Positions 1-13,184 are shown, counted from the first letter of the stretch. The stretch is DNA of 64,000 nt from Mauremys mutica (GCF_020497125.1 NC_059077.1:22328840-22392839); one strand, 5' to 3'. Notes: a model not told the origin generated them from the letters alone. A program made the numbers and translations.

Positions 1-2634
1 CCAAGCTCCAAGAGGCCTACCGATAGAAACCCTAACCCTAGGCCAGGAAGCCCTACCCATAGGAGCCCTAAACCCAGCTCCAAGTGCCCTACCGTAGGTA
101 CCCTAACCCCAGCTCAAAGTGGCCTACCCATAGGAACACTAACCCTAGGGCAGGAAGCCCTACCCATAGGAACCCTAACCCTAGCTCCAAGTGCCCTACT
201 CATAGGAACCCTAACCCTAGGGCGGGAAGCCCTACCCATAGGAACTCTAACCCTAGCTCCAAGTGGCCTACCCATAGGAACCCTAACCCTAGGGCAGGAA
301 GCCCTACCCATAAGAGCCCTAACCCTAGCTCCAAGTGCCCTACCATAGGTGCCCTAACCCTAGCTCCAAGTGCCCTACCCATAGGAACCCTAACCCTAGC
401 TCCAAGTGCCCTACCCATAGGAACACTAACCCTAGGGCGGGAATCCCTACCCTTAGGAACCCTAACCCTAGTTCCAAGTGCCCTACCCCTAGGAACCCTA
501 ACCCTAGGGCGGGAAGCCCTACCCATAGGAAACCTAACCCTAGGGCGGGAAGTCCTACCCATAGGAACCCTAACCCTAGCTCCAAGTGCCTTACCCATAG
601 GAACCCTAACCCTAGTTCCAAGTTCCCTACCCATAGGAACCCTAACCCTAGGGCGGGAAGCCCTACCCATAGGAACCCTAACCCTAGCTCCAAGTGCCCT
701 ACCCGTAGGAACTCTAACCCTAGGGCGGGAAGTCCTACCCATAGGAACCCTAACCCTAGCTCCAAGTGCCTTACCCATGGGAACCCTAACCCTAGCTCCA
801 AGTGCCCTAACCATAGGAACCCTAACCCTGGCTCAAAGTGCCCTAACCAAAGGAACCCTAACCCTAGCTCCAAGTGCCCTACCCATAGGAACCCTATCCC
901 TAGGGTGGGAAGCCCTACCCATAGGAACCCTAACCCTAGCTCCAAGTGCCCTACCCATAGGAACACTAACCCTAGCTCCAAGTGCCCTACCCATAGGAAC
1001 CTTAACCCTAGGGCGGGAAGCCCTACCCATAGGAACGCTAACCCTAGCTCCAAGTGCCCAACCCATAGGAATCCTATCCCTAGCTCCAAGTGCCCTACCC
1101 ATAGGAACACTAACCCTAGGGCGGGAATCCCTACCCTTAGGAACCCTAACCCTAGTTCCAAGTGCCCTACCCATAGGAACCCTAACCCTAAGGCGGGAAG
1201 CCCTACCCATAGGAACCCTAACCCTGGCTCCAAGTGCCTTACCCATAGAAACCCTAACCCTAGCGCGGGAAGCCCTACCCATAGGAACCCTAACCCTAGT
1301 TCCAAGTGCCCTACCCATAGGAACCCTAAACCTATGGTGGGAAGCCCTAACCATAGAAACCCTAACCCTAGGGTGGGAAGCCCTAACCATAGAAACCCTA
1401 ACCCTAACTCCAAGTGCCCTACCCATAGGAACCCTAACCCTAGCTCCAAGTGCCCTACCCATAGAAACCCTAACCCTAGGGCGGGAAGCCCTACCCATAG
1501 GAACCCTAACCCTAGTTCCAAGTGCCCTACCCATAGGAACCCTAACCCTAGGGCGGGAAGCCCTAGCCATAGGAACCCTAACCGTAGCTCCACGTGCCCT
1601 ACCCATAGGAAGCCTAACTGTAGCTCCAAGTGCCCTACCCATAGGAAGCCTAACTCTAGCGCGGCAAGCCCTACCCATAGGAACCCTAACCCTAGCTCCA
1701 AGTGCCCTACCCATAGGAACCCTCAGCCTACCTCCAATTTCTCTACCCATAGGAACCCGAACCCTAGCGCGGGAAGCCCTACCCATAGGAACCCTAACCG
1801 TAGCTCCAAGTGCCCTACACATAGGAAGCCTAACTGTAGCTCCAAGTGCCCTACCCATAGGAACCCTAATCCTAGCGCGGCAAGCCCTACCCATAGGAAC
1901 CCTAACCCTAGCTCCAAGTGCCCTACCCATAGGAACCCTCAGCCTATCTCCAAGTTCCCTACCCATAGGAACCCGAACCCTAGCGCGGGAAGCCCTACCC
2001 ATAGGAACCCTAACCATAGCTCCATGTGCCCTACCCAGAGGAAGCCTAACTGTAGCTCCAAGTGCCCTACCCATAGCAACCTTAACCCTAGCGTGGAAAG
2101 ACCTACCTAAAGTAACCCTAACCCTAGGGCAGGAAGCCCTACCCATAAGAACCCTAAACCTAGCTCCAAGTGCCCTACGCGTAGGAAACCTAACCCTAGG
2201 AAGGGAAGCCCTCCACTAGGAACCCTAACCCTAGCTCCAAGTGCCCTACTACTGGGAACCCTAACCCTAGGGCGGGAAGCTCTACCCGTAATAACCTTAA
2301 CCCTACCTCCAAGTGCCCTACCCATAGGAACCCTAACCGTAGCTCCAAGTGCCCTACCCACAGGAACCCTAACTATAGCTCCAAGTGCCCTACACATAGG
2401 AACCCTAACCCTAGCGCTGCAAGCCCTACCCATACGAACCCTAACCCTACCTCCAAGTGCCCTACCCATAGTTACCTTAACCCTACGGCGGAAAGCCCTA
2501 CCCATAGGAATCCTAACCCTAGCTCCAAGTGCCCTACCCATACCAACCTTAACCCTAGGGTGGGAAGCCCTACACATAGGAACCCTCAGCCTACATCCAA
2601 GTGCCCTACCCATAGGAACCCGAACCCTAGCGGG
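1..2634. repeat. Telomere-like 36-bp satellite array
   Basis: About 73 head-to-tail units of 36 bp, continuing beyond the left edge. Each unit has three blocks: CCCTACCCATAGG, then AACCCTAACCCTAG, then a 9-base block that is usually CTCCAAGTG (type A) or GGCGGGAAG (type B). The middle block carries two steps of the vertebrate telomere motif CCCTAA. Types A and B are interspersed but do not strictly alternate. Longer periods are visible: a variant with GGGAATCC followed by CCCTTAGG occurs near 441 and again near 1125 (684 bp, 19 units), and a CCTCAGCCTA variant occurs at 1721 and 1937 (216 bp, 6 units) and again at 2584. Because 36 is a multiple of three and the unit has few stops, several frames stay open for hundreds of codons; these are not genes. 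The last clear unit ends near 2634. Confidence 0.95.
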
Positions 2635-3587
2635 TCAGGGTTTGAGGAAAGTCTGAGGCACATGCAGATGCCTCATTCAACCCTTGAAGAATATGCAAAA
2701 ATTAATAATTTAGAGACACTTATTACTCAGTTTAAATCAACACATCCCTTTTCGGCATAGCTGTTGAAAGCCTAAACATTCCTTTCTATAGGACTACAAT
2801 GCTTAATTCTTTAAACATGTTATAGATAAACCATGATTTCATTGCAAAAATGAACACAACTGTGGGTGGTAAATGGTTGACATATTTTCAGTTTATTTGA
2901 AATATTTGACACTTTTTGTTTGCATTGGGCCACAACTCCCTCATAAGTGGATGAAATGGATGATCTTAGGGTCATTAACTAAGCTTGTCCTCATGGTAAT
3001 AAAACATATTGAGCGCAAAGAATCAACCTGGGACAAATAAACCACAGAGGGGCCTTCAAGCAAAACAATTATGTTCAAAAATAAATATGAATATTTCAGT
3101 TCGTATTCTGACTGGATCAAAAGGATAGGCAGAAGTTAGAATATTTTAAATTAATTCAATGATTTTAGGAGAAAGTGCCTAGCATTTCACTAAGAAGGAA
3201 GGGTGAGGGAGATGAAATTGCTCATGGGAATATTAATTGGCTGAGTTTGTGAAGGCCTTATGATCAATTTGATGGCATTTCTCTGCTTGTCTAGCTATGT
3301 TTGGATGCAATATAACATTTGAACACCACGTCTGATCAATTCCAAAATTTTCGGGACTGCTCTAGGCATCAGTGAGTAGAACCCTATTGATGTTGGGAAA
3401 ACTCAGAAACATGAAAGGGGGCAATTGGGAGACACATGGAACCCCTTTCTTTTGTTTAGCAGAGCCACAATTTCAAGCACCTCTCATATGGTTTGTAGAT
3501 CAAAGGACTGGTTGAGATCACTCATTAGTACTTTCCAGACTACCAATACCTCTTTCTCATCTCTCCCTTTCCTTCCAATGGAGTTAG
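2635..3587. other. AT-rich stretch, nothing recognised
   Basis: Ordinary AT-rich sequence between the satellite and the CR1 element. I see no coding region, no clear repeat family and no structured RNA. Confidence 0.6.
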
Positions 3588-5430
3588 AATCCTAGAATCA
3601 TAGACTTTAAGGTCAGAAGGGACCATTATGATCATCTAGTCTGACCTCCTGCACAACGCAGGCTGCAGAATCTCACCCACCCACTCCTGTATCAAACCTG
3701 TGTCTGAGCCCTGGAAGTCCTCAAATCATGGTTTAAAGACTTCAAGATGCAAAGAATCTTCCAGTAAGTGACCCGTGCCCCACGCTACAGAGGAAGGCTT
3801 AGTCTTGAAGCCAGATATGTCTTTTGCCCCCACTACTCCCCTTGGAAGGCTGTTCCAGAACTTCACTCCTCTAATGGTTAGAAACCTTCATATAATTTCA
3901 AGTCTAAACTTCCTGATGGCCAGTTAATACCCATTTGTTCTTGTGTCCACTGAGCTTAAATAATTCCTCTCCCTCCCTGGTATTTATTCCTCTGATATAT
4001 TTGTAGAGAGCAATGATTTCTCCCTTCAGCCAAGGTCAGTAATAAAAAGATTAAATAAGATTGGTCCCAAAACCAGTCCCTGAGGAACTCCACTAGTAAC
4101 CTCCCTCCAGCCTGACAGTTCACCTTTTAGTATGACTCGTTGTAGTCTCCCCTTTAACCAGTTCCTTATCCACCTTTCAATTTTCATATTGATCCCCATC
4201 TTTTCCAATTTAGCTAATAATTCCCCATGTGGAACCATATCAAATGCCTTACTGAAATCGAGGTAAATTAGATCCACTGTGTTTCCTTTGTCTAAAAAAT
4301 CTGTTACCTTCTCAAAGAAGGAGATCAGGTTGGTTTTGCATGATCTACCTTTTGTAAAACCATGTTGTAATTTGTCCCAATTACCATTGACCTCAATGTC
4401 CTTAACTATTTTCTCCTTCAAAATTTTTTCCAAAACCTTGCATACTACAGATGTCAAACTAACAGGCCTGTAGTTGCCCAGATTATCTTTTCCCCCCTTT
4501 TCTTAAAGATAGGAACTACGTTAGCAATTCTCCAGTTATATGGTACAACCCCTGAGTTTACAGATTCATTAAAAATTCTTGCTAATGGGCTTGCAATTTC
4601 ATGTGCCAGTTCCTTTAATATTCTTGGATGAAGATTATCTGGGCCCCCCGGTTTAGTCCCATTAAGCTGTTCGAGTTTGGTTTCTACCTCAGATGTGGTA
4701 ATATCTACCTCCATATCCTCATTCCCATTTGTCATCCTACCATTATCCCTAAACTCCTCATTAGCCTCATTAAAGACTGCGGCAAAGTATTTGTTTAGAT
4801 ATAGGGCCATGCATAGATTATCCTTAATCTCCACTCCATCCTCAGTGTTGAGCGGTCCCACTTCTTTCTTTGTTTTCTTCTTATTTATATGGCTATAGAA
4901 CCTTTTACTATTGGTTTTAATTCCCTTTGCAAGGTCCAACTCTACATGGCTTTTGGCCTTTCTCACTTTATCCCTACATGTTCTGACCTCAATAAGGTAG
5001 CTTTCCTTGCTGATCCCTTCCATCTTCCACTCCTTGTAGGCTTTCTGCTTTTTCTTAATCACCTCTCCTGAGATGCTTGCTCATCCAGTTGGGTCTACAA
5101 CTCCTGCCTATGATTTTTTTCCCCTTTCTTGGGATGCAGGCTTCTGATAGTTTCTGCAACTTTGACTTTAAGTAATTCCAGGCCTCCTCCACCATTAGAT
5201 CCCCAAGTTCTTCAGTCCAATCCACTTCCCTAACTAATTTCCTTAATTTTTTAAAGTTAGCCCTTTTGAAATCAAAAACCCTAGTCACAGATCTATTTTT
5301 GTTTATCCTTCCATTTAGTTTAAACTGAATTAGCTCATGATCGCTCGAACCAAGTTTGTCACCTACAACCATTTCTTCTATGATGTCCTCACTACACACT
5401 GAAACCAAATCTAAAATGGAGTTTAACATG
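3588..5430 (-). mobile_element. CR1 LINE, 5'-truncated and internally deleted
   Basis: Read on the minus strand, the element starts inside the endonuclease region near 5430 and ends at the CR1 3' tail near 3588, where the plus strand shows the typical CTAGAATCATAGA block. The tail is followed (in plus coordinates) by the familiar CR1 segment about dispersed small blocks near 3610-4025. The reverse transcriptase reading breaks off at 4026 and joins directly to 3' sequence, so the YADD-bearing half of the polymerase appears deleted. CR1 elements transpose by target-primed reverse transcription and are usually 5'-truncated, as here. This copy cannot be autonomous. Confidence 0.92.
4026..5429 (-). 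pseudogene. CR1 ORF2 remnant (endonuclease end plus reverse transcriptase)
   Basis: Three overlapping minus-strand readings follow one another: 5429-5055 (end of the endonuclease, containing SSDHELIQF), 5062-4454 (linker and start of the reverse transcriptase, ending with [13 protein letters not shown]) and 4457-4026 (polymerase core). The core shows RT motif A as [13 protein letters not shown] and motif B as [17 protein letters not shown]. Frameshifts lie at about 5055-5062 and 4454-4457. Motif C with the catalytic YADD pair is absent because the reading stops at FITDLG and continues into 3' untranslated sequence. In intact CR1 elements this protein nicks the target and copies the RNA into DNA; this one is clearly dead. 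Confidence 0.9.
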
Positions 5431-5673
5431 TTGACACACTAAATAATGGTGGGGTGGTGATGGGAGAGATCTGGAGGGAAAGGGTAATGAGGCAGTGAAC
5501 ATAGCCCCTAGCGTGAAGGGTAGATTGGGGGACCCTGGTATGCGGAGAAGGGCAAATTAGGGCACACAACACCTGACAGGAGAGCAAACTGGGGGGCTAT
5601 GCGATTGTGGAGGGGGCACACAGAGATTCCAGCATGGAGCAAGGAAGCAATGGGGTATACACAGAGACCCTGG

Positions 5674-5814
5674 CATGGGGGTAGGGTGATCAGATGTCCT
5701 GATTTTATAGGGACAGTCCTGATTTTGGGGTCTTTTTTCTTACATAGGCTCCTATTACCCTCCACCCCCTGTCCTGATTTTTCACATTTGCTGTCTGGTC
5801 ACCCTACATGGGGG
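5674..5814. mobile_element. 125-bp hAT-type MITE with perfect 8-bp target duplication
   Basis: The element is 5682-5806. It begins TAGGGTGATCAGATG and ends with the near-complement GTCTGGTCACCCTA. It is flanked by CATGGGGG on both sides (5674-5681 and 5807-5814). An 8-bp duplication with short inverted ends points to the hAT superfamily. A second copy of the same 125-bp length lies at 62030-62154 in the opposite orientation. There is no coding capacity, so mobilisation would have needed a transposase supplied elsewhere. Confidence 0.88.
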
Positions 5815-5883
5815 TGGGGATTCCATGGTATGCTAGAGAGTGAGAATAACTCTATACCCATGTAGGAGGAGAGAGACCCATGT

Positions 5884-6100
5884 TCTAGTCCCTGCTGTGA
5901 TGACTATGTGAGTACTTTTTACAAAAGTGGAACAGCTTCAACAGGAGAGATTCCCACACCAGATTACACTATAGCCGAATGGTTGGGGCATTCACTTGGA
6001 ATGTGGGAGTCTCAAAATAAAAATCCTTCTCCAAATCAGGCAGAAGAGGGACTTGAACCCAGGCCTCCCACTTCCCCCGGGTCTATAGTGGGTGGTACCA
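5884..6100 (-). mobile_element. Fragment of the TIR element family seen at 54296-55614
   Basis: Positions 5925-5950 (GTGGAACAGCTTCAACAGG) match the reverse complement of 54711-54735. The following segment with the ATAGCC/GGTTGGGGCATTC motif matches the reverse complement of 54660-54690. The piece around 6030-6085 (CAGGCAGAAGAGGGACTTGA) resembles 54840-54875. The segment has a tRNA-like look but does not fold as a tRNA gene by eye, and it reads as part of a larger non-autonomous transposon. Confidence 0.6.
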
Positions 6101-6130
6101 ACTTCTCTGGTTTTGTGGTTGGCACCTAAG

Positions 6131-7940
6131 TCCCCTTGTGAATGAAGGCCTGCCCCCTGAGTACCCCCAAAGTAATACCATCTTGCAGTGCTTAACTGTA
6201 CATAAAGAAACCATAATGAGAATCTTTCAAACTGAGCTAACTATGGAGACAAGGAAATCACAAGACCAAAAAGACACTTTCCCGACTTGGTTTTAAAACA
6301 TTTTTTCCAGTTTTAATGGGAGAAAATTCCACAAGCATCAAGAGAAGCAGACAAACTCCTCAGTGCCAAAGTGAAGTGCCTGTGTTTTCAGGATCTTAAC
6401 ATTCATACAGGGGGATGTGGAATAAGTCTTCTGGAGATGTCAGCAAGACCACAAATGGCTTGAGAAGTATTAAACAAATTTTTAAAATAATAGACTACAG
6501 GCAGTCTGTGGGAAGACCCCCAGTATGAGAGGAATATGTGTTTGGCTCATACCAGAAGTCTTGCAGCTGCGTTTTTAGTATAAACTGAAACCTGGGATGT
6601 GATTTGATTTTAGTTGGATGGCTTGTAAAATGGAGTGATAGCAGCGATAGTATTTCATTAAATGATTGCTAAGTTTGGTTAAATCTAGATCAGAAACCAT
6701 TTATTTTCAGTGCATTTTAATGCTCTACGAATAATGTATATTTAAGTGGACTATAATAAATAAGCTCAGATTTCTGTAACTTCATTAGAGAAGAGAACTG
6801 ATCTGAAACTGAGGCAAAATCATGTATGAAAATGAAGCAAAATCACAGAGTGGCACAATCTTCAATACTATAGACTGTTTAAAAATTAAAATATAAAACA
6901 GACAAAGTAGATTTTAAATTGCATTTAAAATATCAAACATGATCTACATATTTAATACAAACTGTCACATTTGATTCCTGCCTCCAGCAACAATTAGCAG
7001 TTGCAATGATTTCAAGTCTGGCAGTTCAGTGCCCCTGTGTTCATAGCCTTATGCTCCAGAAGGATAATTCTTAAATCTACAAACTGTCTCGTGCAGCCAC
7101 TTTTTTCCCCTCAAAGAATATCCAGTTACTGAGTGCTGTGCTGAGAGTACCTGGGGAAATAGTAAAAGGAAACACAGCTGAGAGCCACTGTGGTTTGACT
7201 CCTCTCCAGATACTTTGAAAATATTTTGGCAAAAACAAGATTTTAAGTAAAACTGTTTCCTTTGGTAACATACCCAGAATTGCAGGTTTTACATTTTTGT
7301 ACTCTCTAGGTTGGGCCAAAAAAACTCAAAACAAAACAAAAACAAACAGAACCCCCCAGTCTTGTGTGAAAATGCCATATGCCAGGGGAGGGTGTGTTGA
7401 GAAGTAGGAGGGAGGAAGAAATGAAGAACAAGGGGGAAAGATTTGAACAAGATACATAAAAGGGGCAAGAAGAAAACACTGAAAATTTTAATTTTCTTCT
7501 CAGAGGAAAAATACAATTTCTGGAGTACATTAGAGTAGTTGGAATTGAGTGGCAGGAAGCAAAATGGTTATTTGCTCATATAATTGTTGTGATTCATTGT
7601 TGTGAAATAAATTGTTGTGATTCATTTTATGCCATCCTGTGATAGGTAGTGCCAGTGGAAAATAGCTTAAGTTGTTAGTGTCCATGAGGGCTTCCTTTTT
7701 AAATTGCATAAGCATCCCCTGAAAACCTATGATTCCTTCTTCCCCTGAGTAGTAGGAAGTGTGATAAAGTACTTTCTAAAAACTTGTCCATATGGACTTC
7801 CCATGACATCTAAGTAAATTGGGGCGCTCATTAAATCCTTTGCTTTTCAGGAGAGTAGCCTTGTCCTGTGTAGTTTGGCTGTTTGTTGTCATTGATGGGA
7901 ACCAGATCAACCACATGGACAAAGTCTAATGTTTTCTTCA
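6131..7940. other. AT-rich stretch, nothing recognised
   Basis: No coding region longer than short chance frames, no recognised repeat family and no clear tandem repeat. Confidence 0.55.
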
Positions 7941-7955
7941 TCATTTGTTTGCCAG

Positions 7956-8125
7956 GTTGGTCCCAGGATATTAGAGACACAAGGTGGGGGAGGTAATATC
8001 TTTTACTGGAACAACTTCTGTTGAAGCTCTCCTGAAGCAGAGCTCTGTAAAAGCTTGAAAGCTCATCTTTTTCACAACAGAAGTTGGTTCAATAAAAGAT
8101 ATTACCTCACCCACCGTGTCTCTCT
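7956..8125. mobile_element. Foldback element with long inverted arms
   Basis: The left arm (about 7979-8032, AAGGTGGGGGAGGTAATATC and onward) is nearly complementary to the right arm (about 8069-8123, ending ATTACCTCACCCACC). The centre is an AAGCTTGAAAGCTC-type block. The sequence TTGGTCCCAGGATAT precedes the left arm both here and at 53428-53443, so the element extends a little past the arms. Related copies are at 53419-53611 (complete) and 61815-61945 (left part only). It has no coding capacity. I recognise it as a dispersed amniote repeat but cannot name the family. Confidence 0.82.
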
Positions 8126-11100
8126 TCATCATTTATATTTTTGCTACCATCTTCTCACTCTCTCCTCATCTCCATATTCACTACAAATACACACATTGAG
8201 TTCAGTAGCATTGACCTCCGAAGGTTTGGATACTGGGTCAAAAAAACACTTGAACCTCTTAAGTATGCGGAGTTGGGATGGACATCTTGTGAGACCACAG
8301 ATTTTCTCATGTGATCCTTCTGCTTAAAAGTCAAGCTGGAAATACCACATAAAAAGGCTATTTTTGTGAGGTCCAGAACCTGTAAGTGCAGAGGCCTATG
8401 TAAACAAAAAACAGAGGCGAAAACTTGTCAACATTACGTTTCATAACCTCCAAAAAGTCCTGTGGCTTTCGCTGTACAAATGCTTAAAGTATGCTGGTAG
8501 TGACACTGGGGTGCTCTGGAACAAGGGTTCTTTATTTTTCCAAACTGGTTTGACCTTCACTAACAACCAACAGCCTAAAAGTTGCTGTCAGTTAAAAAGC
8601 AACACTAATGAAAACTCGTTGGGATGCTCCATAAGCTGACCAGGTGACTTTAAACCAGAAAGTGTCCTGAATTGGTGTTTATTAAATCTTAACCTCTTTA
8701 TGAGAGCTCTCAAGAACAGAACTAGGTGAATAGTGGAAATATATATTCATGAATATGCATGTTCAATCTGACTTGCCGTTCATTTGACCATGAGTGAATC
8801 CCCCATTGTTGTTCACTTTCCTGCAGCACATATGGCTATTTTTTAATGAATGAGTGTATTCACATGTGAATTAGCATATTTGCACTGGATGTTTTCACCT
8901 GGCCATTGTTTCCAATCAAAATGAAAAGTCTACCCCTGTTCACTGAAAGGCTTATGAAACTTTTGGTGAAGCAGACAGGAATATTGGATTTGTAATGAGA
9001 CAAGAAACTAGATGATATTCCCTCCTGATGTTTTTTTTTGGTTTGTTTTTTGTTATTTTGCATAGCTCCTTTGGGAACATAGCCACATGGCATTATGGTG
9101 CTGTTGCACACAACAGAGAGGGATGTTTTTGAGTAGCAATGGGAGGAAATCAGAGATGAGAGTAACCATTTTCAAAGGATGCTTTGATAGAGCATTACAA
9201 CTGCAGGTGGGTGGGGGAGAGGAACCACATCTCCCACAAAAAGCCATGAGAAATCTAGCTTTGTTGTGGATTTGGGGAAAAGTGCACATCAGAACACTTT
9301 AGGTCGCTCACACGAACAGCAAATGTCTCAACAGCCTCTTAATTTGGATAATGTTTTGGTGAAAATCTGATGCCTTTTGTCCCTGTTCTCACCAGCAGCC
9401 CTCCTTCAGGTAGAGCTCTAGCAGCCTACTCTCCTATCCCTGAAGCAGCTTGCTACCTGGGCAGAATTTAGAGATGCCACGAGGACTTCTTCAAAGGTAG
9501 CAGCTGGGGTGGGGGGAGTCAGCACCTCTGCTAACCACCCACTGCTGTTCAGATAAAATTTTGCAAGCTGTGGGGTTCTATGGTACATTGTATTGGGGGA
9601 ATTACAGAGCATGTGAGATTTTAATTGAGGAGTGGTCAGAGGCCAAGACAGCTTTTTTAGGATTGTTGAAAGGAAAGCCTTTGGAATTAAGGGCCTGGTC
9701 AGGTGGAGCTTATTGATTGGAGAATCTAAGGGATGGTATTGAGACTGAATCATAGCCATCTGGGATTTCAGCAGAAAGAAGAAAATTGGAAGGATTCTTT
9801 TAGCAAACCTACAAATGTGGGGTTCATTTGAGGAATGAGTAAGGTGTTTGGGTTGCTTCTTATTTTAATTGCAGAAATTAGAACTGTAAAGCGTGAGAGG
9901 CTTGGATATGGCAGGGGAAACTACTAATGTGAAATAAGATAAAATGGTCAATAATTGGCAACTTGCCGCCTCCTCTCAGACATACTGAATCTGTTTTCTC
10001 AGAGGCTAAGCCACTTCGTTTATTGTTCTTTGTACCTTGCTAAACTCATGAGTTATTGCACACTGAACTGTAGTCTGTTTAACCATGTTTGTGTAGTCTA
10101 CTTGTAACAATTTTTAAACATCCTATACTTTACTTTTTGTTCTGTGACTGTTCTTAACTATTTTTTCCCCTTCTTTTATTTGCAATTCTCAAAAATTGTA
10201 TCTAGTTCGTACAGGATGTTTGAAAGAATGGTCAATTGACGAAGAAAATAACTTAACACTGTTGTCAAAATAGGAATCAACACATTTAGGGTTCATTGCC
10301 CCAAGATTTGACACAGAACCAGATTGCAACTCAGAGTCAATGTGTTGGTTTTGGTTCCCCACTTTCACTGACAGGGATGGAACAATCTGTGAGAGCTGGT
10401 GCAGCTTGCTCCTCTGGTTCATCTGCTATGGCTGGTGTGTTGAATGGACAGGAGAATAGCAACCCTGCTGATTCTGTCCTTCCCTCCCCCAGGAATACAG
10501 GTAGCCAGCATAGGAGAGTAAAGGGGTGATTTATAGTTCACCTTAATCCCCTGCATGGCTACACAGAGGATGACTGTATTTTAAATCCTTTAGCAAAAAA
10601 GACAGTCTTGTATGCTATCGGAACCCTGAGACACTTTGAGAGAGCATATATCCAATTACAGAAAGGAATTTTCTTAACAATAGGCACACTGAAGGGGTAA
10701 AATAAGGGAATAATGGAAAGAGCATTCCTGATGCTAATACATTGGAGAATTAGTTCAAACTAAGAAGAATGAATTTATGAGAAAATATTACAACTGCACA
10801 TGTCCAGTACAGGGAGACTTGGGGTTATTTTCCCCCTAAGTGATGGGCATGTTTTATTAAAATGGTATGCCAGGAAGCTTTAATTTGTACACATAATTTC
10901 CCCAAGATTTCACAACACTTCAGGTCTAATTTTAAAATGTTGAATGTTCTGTCTTCAAAGACAAAAACTCTGCTGGAGAAAGTGCCCAGAATATTTTAAT
11001 GATACTTTGACTTTGTGGTTCTCAGGGTGCCAGGGAAGATTGCATGAACTCATTAGTGTGGATCCCTGAGGATTATCTTTTTAGTTGTTTGCATCATTAC

Positions 11101-12854
11101 CTATAGAAAATGAACTGAGAATTGAAGCTAGTACTGTACGAATTTAATTGTGTTTTTAGAGGCTTCCTAAAGATATTTTCTCAGTCTGTAGAATACCCCA
11201 AACACAAGTATAAAATTCTTTTAGCAAAATTAACACTTGGGAGGAATGTAATTTGATTGCTAGTGACATTCCTGCCTTTCCTTCTTCATCTGACCTAAAC
11301 TGCATTAAATTAATGGAATTAAATTTCACCATTTTTTTGGGGGGGGGGGAAAGGAGGGAGTTGGTCAAAACTCAGCATTCCTAGTTTTTCCTTGTTTGAA
11401 TATGCTAATTTCACAGTGAGCCACTTCTACTGAATAAACAGTATCTGCTATGATGATTTTTAAACAAGACTTAGGTCATCATCTTGTTGAACATCTAACA
11501 CTAGCATTGGTTTAACCTTTGCTATCTTAGGGCAGAATACATTATGATTATCTTTTTTAATTAACAAAAGCAACCCCCAGTGCTACTTATGGTTTCCTTC
11601 AAAATGGTTTCAATTTGGAGATGTTGCAGCAGGTGCAGTGAAAAATATTAGCCAGCCTTCTGAAGTCCTCTGCTTCAGATACACACACAAGCTAGCCGAG
11701 TGGGAGGCAGGGAGAAGCTGGAACAGAGACATCTACTGGCTGAGCTAAAGAGGAAAATTAACAAGAATGCTCAGTTAGCTTTTCTAGGAGATTTCCAGCA
11801 CTGACTTGGCTGTTTCTCAGCTTGATTATTTTATTTATTTGATTTTCAAAATGTTCTTATCCGTATGCTCTAGAAGTACACATCCGCTAGCTATAATAGA
11901 TGTTACAAAAACTGAACCCAAAAGAAGCAAGGCTCTGCTTTAACCAATTAACCCATAAATTCTTCATTTTTGGTCTATCTTAGTCATCCCCCTTTTCAAA
12001 CACGAGGAAAGCATATGGGCTTTGCAGCGAGACCCCAGGGACAAGAACTAGCACTATGTCTGACCATGGTGGGCAGTGAGTCAGGGGAATCTGCCAGCAG
12101 GCCCATCTCTGTTGACTCAGAAGAGCTGTCAGCTCAAGTGCCTCAGTTGAAATTGCACAGGAAGAGAGATGGTCTCCCAAGTAGCCAGGGCCAATCCAAC
12201 ACCTTGAATTACACCAGGAAACAAATTGGAAGTTGGTGAAGATCTTGGAGCACAGGTGCAATGTGGTCTATGTGTGATCCACCATTTATTTGATAGGAAA
12301 TATTAATGAATATGGGAAACATAGCACAGTGTTAAGGCAGTGTTCATGGAATCCCAGGGCAGAGACCTGGACTTGCTTAGTTAATCAAACAGGATGGACA
12401 AGAATATGTATCCACACCTTTGCAGCTAGGGCCAAACACACGCATGGCAACGAACATTATTTATGACAATCCGTGCTGAATGGTGATGGATGGCAGAGAA
12501 TGGAAGCTGATACATACAGTCGATGAACTTGGTAGATATAATAAAAATGAATAGTAACATTGTCAGTGAAATATTCACTCATTCAGCTCTAGTGAGTAGA
12601 GTGATCTCCTGGGCAAATACAAAATTTGTTTCAAGGGATGGACAGCTTGGTTAATCTGAGTTGCTTTCCATTGGTGGCTGATTGGAGACCTTTGTGTTGT
12701 GAGGAAATTTCTGATTATTCTGTGGCTAAAACTGCACAAATCTGGGTCACAATATCTGTTCCATGGCTACAGAGAGGAATCCTATGGCAGCAAATGTCAG
12801 GTTGTCTCTGATTGAGTTTAAGTTGGTAGTGCTTTCTGAGGTTCGAGAGGTGTT
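8126..12854. other. Long AT-rich stretch, nothing recognised
   Basis: No convincing exon, RNA gene or repeat family. The only simple feature is a poly-G run near 11339-11349. Open frames here are short and lack any family signature. Confidence 0.5.
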
Positions 12855-13135
12855 CATAGAATCATAGAATCATAGAATCTCAGGGTTGGAAGGGACCTCA
12901 GGAGGTCATCTAGTCCAACCCCCTGCTCAAAGCAGGACCAAACCCAACTAAATCATCCCAGCCAGGGCTTTGTCAAGCCTGACCTTAAAAACCTCTAAGG
13001 AAGGAGATTCCACTACCTCCCTAGGTAACCCATTCCAGTTCTTCACCACCCTACTAGTGAAAAAGTTTTTCCTAATATCCAACCTAAACCTCCCCCTCTG
13101 CAACTTGAGACCATTACTCCTTGTTCTATCATCTG
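12855..13135 (-). mobile_element. CR1 3' end, strongly 5'-truncated
   Basis: The plus strand opens with repeated CATAGAAT units, the reverse complement of the CR1 3' octamer tail. It continues with the well-conserved block CTCAGGGTTGGAAGGGACC, then the block about the three-prime untranslated region, ending near 13135 at the TTGTTCTATCATCTG stretch. It is better preserved than the other CR1 pieces in the window, which suggests a younger insertion. Confidence 0.93.
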
Positions 13136-13184
13136 TTGTGATAAATTAGTCTATAACCTGTCCCGTGGACTCATGTTTCTTCCT

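Noticed and set aside
84..2219. A 711-codon plus-strand frame and several other long frames in the first 2.6 kb
   Set aside because: They arise because the 36-bp satellite unit is a multiple of three and poor in stops. Up to five frames are open at once, and the product is a monotonous 12-residue repeat with no domain.
1..2634. A CRISPR-like array
   Set aside because: There are no unique spacers between repeats; the array is contiguous satellite in a vertebrate genome.
5960..6075. A tRNA gene or an independent SINE
   Set aside because: The segment matches part of the larger TIR element at 54296-55614 and has no proper polymerase III promoter pair or tail.
10296..10529. A possible host exon of 77 codons
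   Set aside because: No splice acceptor and donor pair fits well, and the composition and sequence match no family I know.
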